A stretch of DNA of 7,952 nucleotides. Origin: SZUA-254 sp035292425 (GTDB lineage: Bacteria; Bacteroidota; Ignavibacteria; UBA10030; SZUA-254). The stretch covers positions 1 to 7,952 of the forward strand of contig DATDQD010000041.1 of the NCBI GenBank assembly GCA_035292425.1, given 5' to 3'. Shown in pieces: positions 5,910 through 7,952 of this stretch (the first letter of the stretch is position 1; each line of letters opens with the position of its first letter). The translations under genes and the position numbers were made by a program. The notes beneath the pieces are model-generated. The model was not told the DNA's origin and did not search any database. It saw nothing but the letters and a program-made list of their open reading frames with translations.

Positions 5910-7952
5910 TTATCTGACGAGAATCAATTTCCTTGTTTGTACGAATCCTTCCGTTCGCATGCGATAGAAGTACACGGCGCTGGGCAGATTCGATGCATTT
6001 AAGTTCATAGTGTAGGCACCTGCCGGTTTCTCCTCATCCACCAGCCCCGCCACTTCTTGTCCAAGGACGTTGAAGACTTTAAGTGTCACGTAAGAAGCAT
6101 TGGGCAATTCGTAACGGATCGTGGTGCTTGGGTTGAAGGGATTGGGGTAGTTCTGATGGAGCTTGAACTCCTGCGGAAGCTCATCAAACTGCTGCCCAAT
6201 CCCATCGATGATGATGCTCGTCGAATCGAGGAAGACGGCATAGTAACCCTGCTCCCCGATGTGGGCGGATGCCATTGACCGGGACGAGTCAACAAGCGTA
6301 ACCAGCGGTATCCACCCATTTTGCCAGTGGTAGATGATTGCGCCAGCTGTGCTGGACAGAACGGTGTAGGTAATCGTTAGCCGGCCCGCGAGGACTTCAG
6401 TGGTGGGAGCGTTGTGGAGCGCATAGACAGGACTAACTCGGACTTGGCCCGGCGGGATGCCGCTATCAGGAGGCGGAAAGTCAGAGCTCAGAACAGATAT
6501 CTCCGTTATCCCGCCGGCCGTCGAATCGAACTCTAGGCCGATATTCACCATCTCGCCGACGATCTCCGTTGTAAACGAGTCTGTCGTCACCAGCATATGG
6601 TGGTGGAAGACGAAGAACTGCTGACCGAGGCTGTCGGGAGCGCGGAAGAGAAACTGCTGCGCGCTCCAAAGTGACTCGGTAATTGCCGTCTGATACGTCG
6701 TCGAGTCGCCGGAAAGAGTGTATGCCGAGGGGGCAATCCCTTCCTGCAGCATCTCGATGACCGGAGCCGTACTGAATCCTGTCGTTGACCGGGCGATGAA
6801 CTGAGCTTCACCGCCAGGATCGAATTCCACGGCCGACAGAATCCTCACCGAGCCCGCCACCGGGAGTAGGTCAACGACATCGCTGAGTGCACCTTGCGGT
6901 GACGGCGAGGTAAGGAGGGGTGGAGGGATTGACCACTCGAGGCGGTGGTATTTTCCATTTTTTTCATAGGATGCGAAGGCAATATCACCAACATCGGCGC
7001 CCAGAAAACGAAACCAGCCATAATCGTTCGATGTTCCCAGGTCGATCGTCCTAGAGAGACCCTTCCTCAAGGTGACATCGGCCTTTCCGGATTCATTTCC
7101 ACCGGCAGTGAGGAGGGTCAGATGACCAGCTGCAGTACTCCCCGTGGCTGTTGACGTGATGACCATCTCACGGTCTATAGCTACGTCCGGCGTGGTCACG
7201 ATGTCGTTCGGGCCGGGAACGTAGTCGATACCCGCCGGTCGGGGTGCATCCTGCGGAGCAACGAATTCCACCCATAGGCCACCGTACTTCTTTGTGTACG
7301 AATCACGGAAGTACTGCCAGCAGGACTTCCCGTGCCGGGCGAATTGCTTCGTGGACTGATACTGCGGTGTGGCGTTTGCCGACATCTCGGACGTGTAAGG
7401 ATCATTCGCGTCCTCGTACTGCGAGTCCATGAAGCCGAAGTTTATGTTGCGATGGATCGCGCCTCCTGCTGCATCGATATACTCGTCGAAGAACCCGAAG
7501 ACGTAATGACCCAGCTCATGGATCAGCGTGCGGTAATGGACCGAGGTGTTTGGATCCAGTGGGTGTTCGACGACGATTCCGTTTGGGCCTAACGAAGGAT
7601 TGCCATGCCACTTGGGTGGAAGCATGAGCATGCCTGTGACTGTTTGCGAGCCGGCGGTTTTGGTCTGCGGCTGCAGGGTGTTCATTGCGTAGATCCGGAT
7701 ATCGGCGTCAGCCCACCGCGCCTTGTCGTCGTAGATGGCAACTTTGCCAAGGCACGCCTGACCATTGGTGACATCGTACAGGTAGTTGCCGGCATGCCTG
7801 ATCGACTGAGCCAATGAATTGACGTACTCTGCTTGCGCGGGCCATTCGATTGAGATCACGAGGTTGACACGCACCATTGCATGACCAAGGATCGTCGTGG
7901 TCAGTGCCCCCGGATCGTTCACGAGACTGTCGGGTGCATACCCCCCAAGTGT
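5910..7952 (-). CDS. T9SS-secreted CLCA-like zinc metallopeptidase (5' end outside window)
   Basis: This is the C-terminal 680 residues of a secreted protein. The frame is open to the right edge; the first candidate start inside is a GTG at 7922 (used as residue 1), but the signal peptide and true start must lie beyond the window. HELGHYVFGFFDEY at 135-148 is a HExxHxxxGxxDEY zincin site: His135 and His139 should bind zinc, Glu136 be the catalytic base and Asp146 a possible third ligand. The same pattern occurs in CLCA-family metallopeptidases and, less closely, in M64 enzymes. F-M-D-S-Q-Y at 164-169 could be the Met-turn. Cys57 and Cys201 are the only visible cysteines and might pair. Upstream, LYDVTNGQ and W-A-D-A-D-I belong to the same N-terminal domain. 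Residues about 250-570 are beta-rich and unrecognised. Residues 587-670 are a T9SS sorting domain. The gene leads directly into the HAF-repeat gene (TAAATG). Extracellular proteolysis is likely; the substrate is unknown. Confidence 0.87.
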   Translation of the reverse strand, partial: TLGGYAPDSLVNDPGALTTTILGHAMVRVNLVISIEWPAQAEYVNSLAQSIRHAGNYLYDVTNGQACLGKVAIYDDKARWADADIRIYAMNTLQPQTKTAGSQTVTGMLMLPPKWHGNPSLGPNGIVVEHPLDPNTSVHYRTLIHELGHYVFGFFDEYIDAAGGAIHRNINFGFMDSQYEDANDPYTSEMSANATPQYQSTKQFARHGKSCWQYFRDSYTKKYGGLWVEFVAPQDAPRPAGIDYVPGPNDIVTTPDVAIDREMVITSTATGSTAAGHLTLLTAGGNESGKADVTLRKGLSRTIDLGTSNDYGWFRFLGADVGDIAFASYEKNGKYHRLEWSIPPPLLTSPSPQGALSDVVDLLPVAGSVRILSAVEFDPGGEAQFIARSTTGFSTAPVIEMLQEGIAPSAYTLSGDSTTYQTAITESLWSAQQFLFRAPDSLGQQFFVFHHHMLVTTDSFTTEIVGEMVNIGLEFDSTAGGITEISVLSSDFPPPDSGIPPGQVRVSPVYALHNAPTTEVLAGRLTITYTVLSSTAGAIIYHWQNGWIPLVTLVDSSRSMASAHIGEQGYYAVFLDSTSIIIDGIGQQFDELPQEFKLHQNYPNPFNPSTTIRYELPNASYVTLKVFNVLGQEVAGLVDEEKPAGAYTMNLNASNLPSAVYFYRMRTEGFVQTRKLILVR
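5913..6164 (-). other. T9SS type A (Por) C-terminal sorting domain of the metallopeptidase
   Basis: Residues 587-670 (counted from the GTG at 7922) begin KLHQNYPNPFNPSTTIRYEL, followed by VFNVLGQEV and VYFYRM, and end in a basic RKLILVR tail. This is a textbook FCB-group type IX secretion sorting domain, closely related to the one at the end of the neighbouring HAF protein. Confidence 0.95.
7479..7520 (-). other. Zinc-binding catalytic motif HExxHxxxGxxDEY
   Basis: These codons encode HELGHYVFGFFDEY. The His-Glu-x-x-His helix followed by Gly at +4 and Asp-Glu-Tyr at +7 to +9 after the second His matches the extended motif known from CLCA metallopeptidases (e.g. HEWAHLRWGVFDEY in animal members). 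All motif residues are present, so activity is expected. Confidence 0.85.

Noticed and set aside
6276..6290. D-S-S-R-S (residues 545-549 of the metallopeptidase) looks like a von Willebrand A MIDAS DxSxS motif.
   Set aside because: It sits only about 40 residues before the sorting domain, in a short beta-type segment (W-x-P-L ... Y-Y-A-V-F) with no room for a Rossmann-like VWA fold and no other MIDAS elements.

Overview
The window suggests a bacterium of the FCB group (Bacteroidota, Ignavibacteriota, Calditrichota and relatives). Two observations point there. Both large minus-strand proteins end in a type IX secretion (Por) C-terminal sorting domain with the 'NYPNPFN' opening typical of that group. 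The DNA-repair protein UvrA also carries family details (GSSLVGS, FIFDEPTTGLHFHDI, FSFNVPGGRCE) that I associate with Bacteroidota/Chlorobi-type UvrA. A finer placement cannot be made by reading alone.

Layout: (1) positions 3-2603, plus strand, hold a very GC-rich uvrA whose first roughly 85-90 codons lie before the window. (2) A short convergent gap of 48 bases follows, with an imperfect hairpin straddling its right edge. (3) Positions 2652-5867 (or 5909), minus strand, hold a secreted mosaic protein of about 1,070-1,085 residues: signal peptide, seven HAF repeats, a Kre9/KNH-like Ig domain, a probable papain-fold cysteine peptidase domain, beta-rich modules and a T9SS sorting domain. (4) Positions 5910-7952, minus strand, hold the 3' part of a second T9SS-secreted protein with a HExxHxxxGxxDEY zinc-metallopeptidase site resembling that of the CLCA family. 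It runs off the right edge. Together the genes occupy almost the whole window, and no gene-free stretch exceeds 50 bases.

The two minus-strand genes read in the order metallopeptidase then HAF/cysteine peptidase protein, with the stop of one abutting the upstream ATG of the other (TAAATG). This suggests a two-gene transcription unit encoding cell-surface or exported proteins that use the same secretion route. Their sorting domains are recognisable diverged copies even at DNA level. uvrA (nucleotide excision repair) is convergent and functionally unrelated. Base composition falls sharply between uvrA and the HAF gene, which may reflect horizontal acquisition of the secreted-protein locus.

No RNA genes, CRISPR arrays, insertion sequences or phage genes were seen. 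The most interesting item is the unannotated-looking papain-like catalytic centre inside the HAF-repeat protein, next to a CLCA-like metallopeptidase. Both enzymatic assignments are motif-based inferences.
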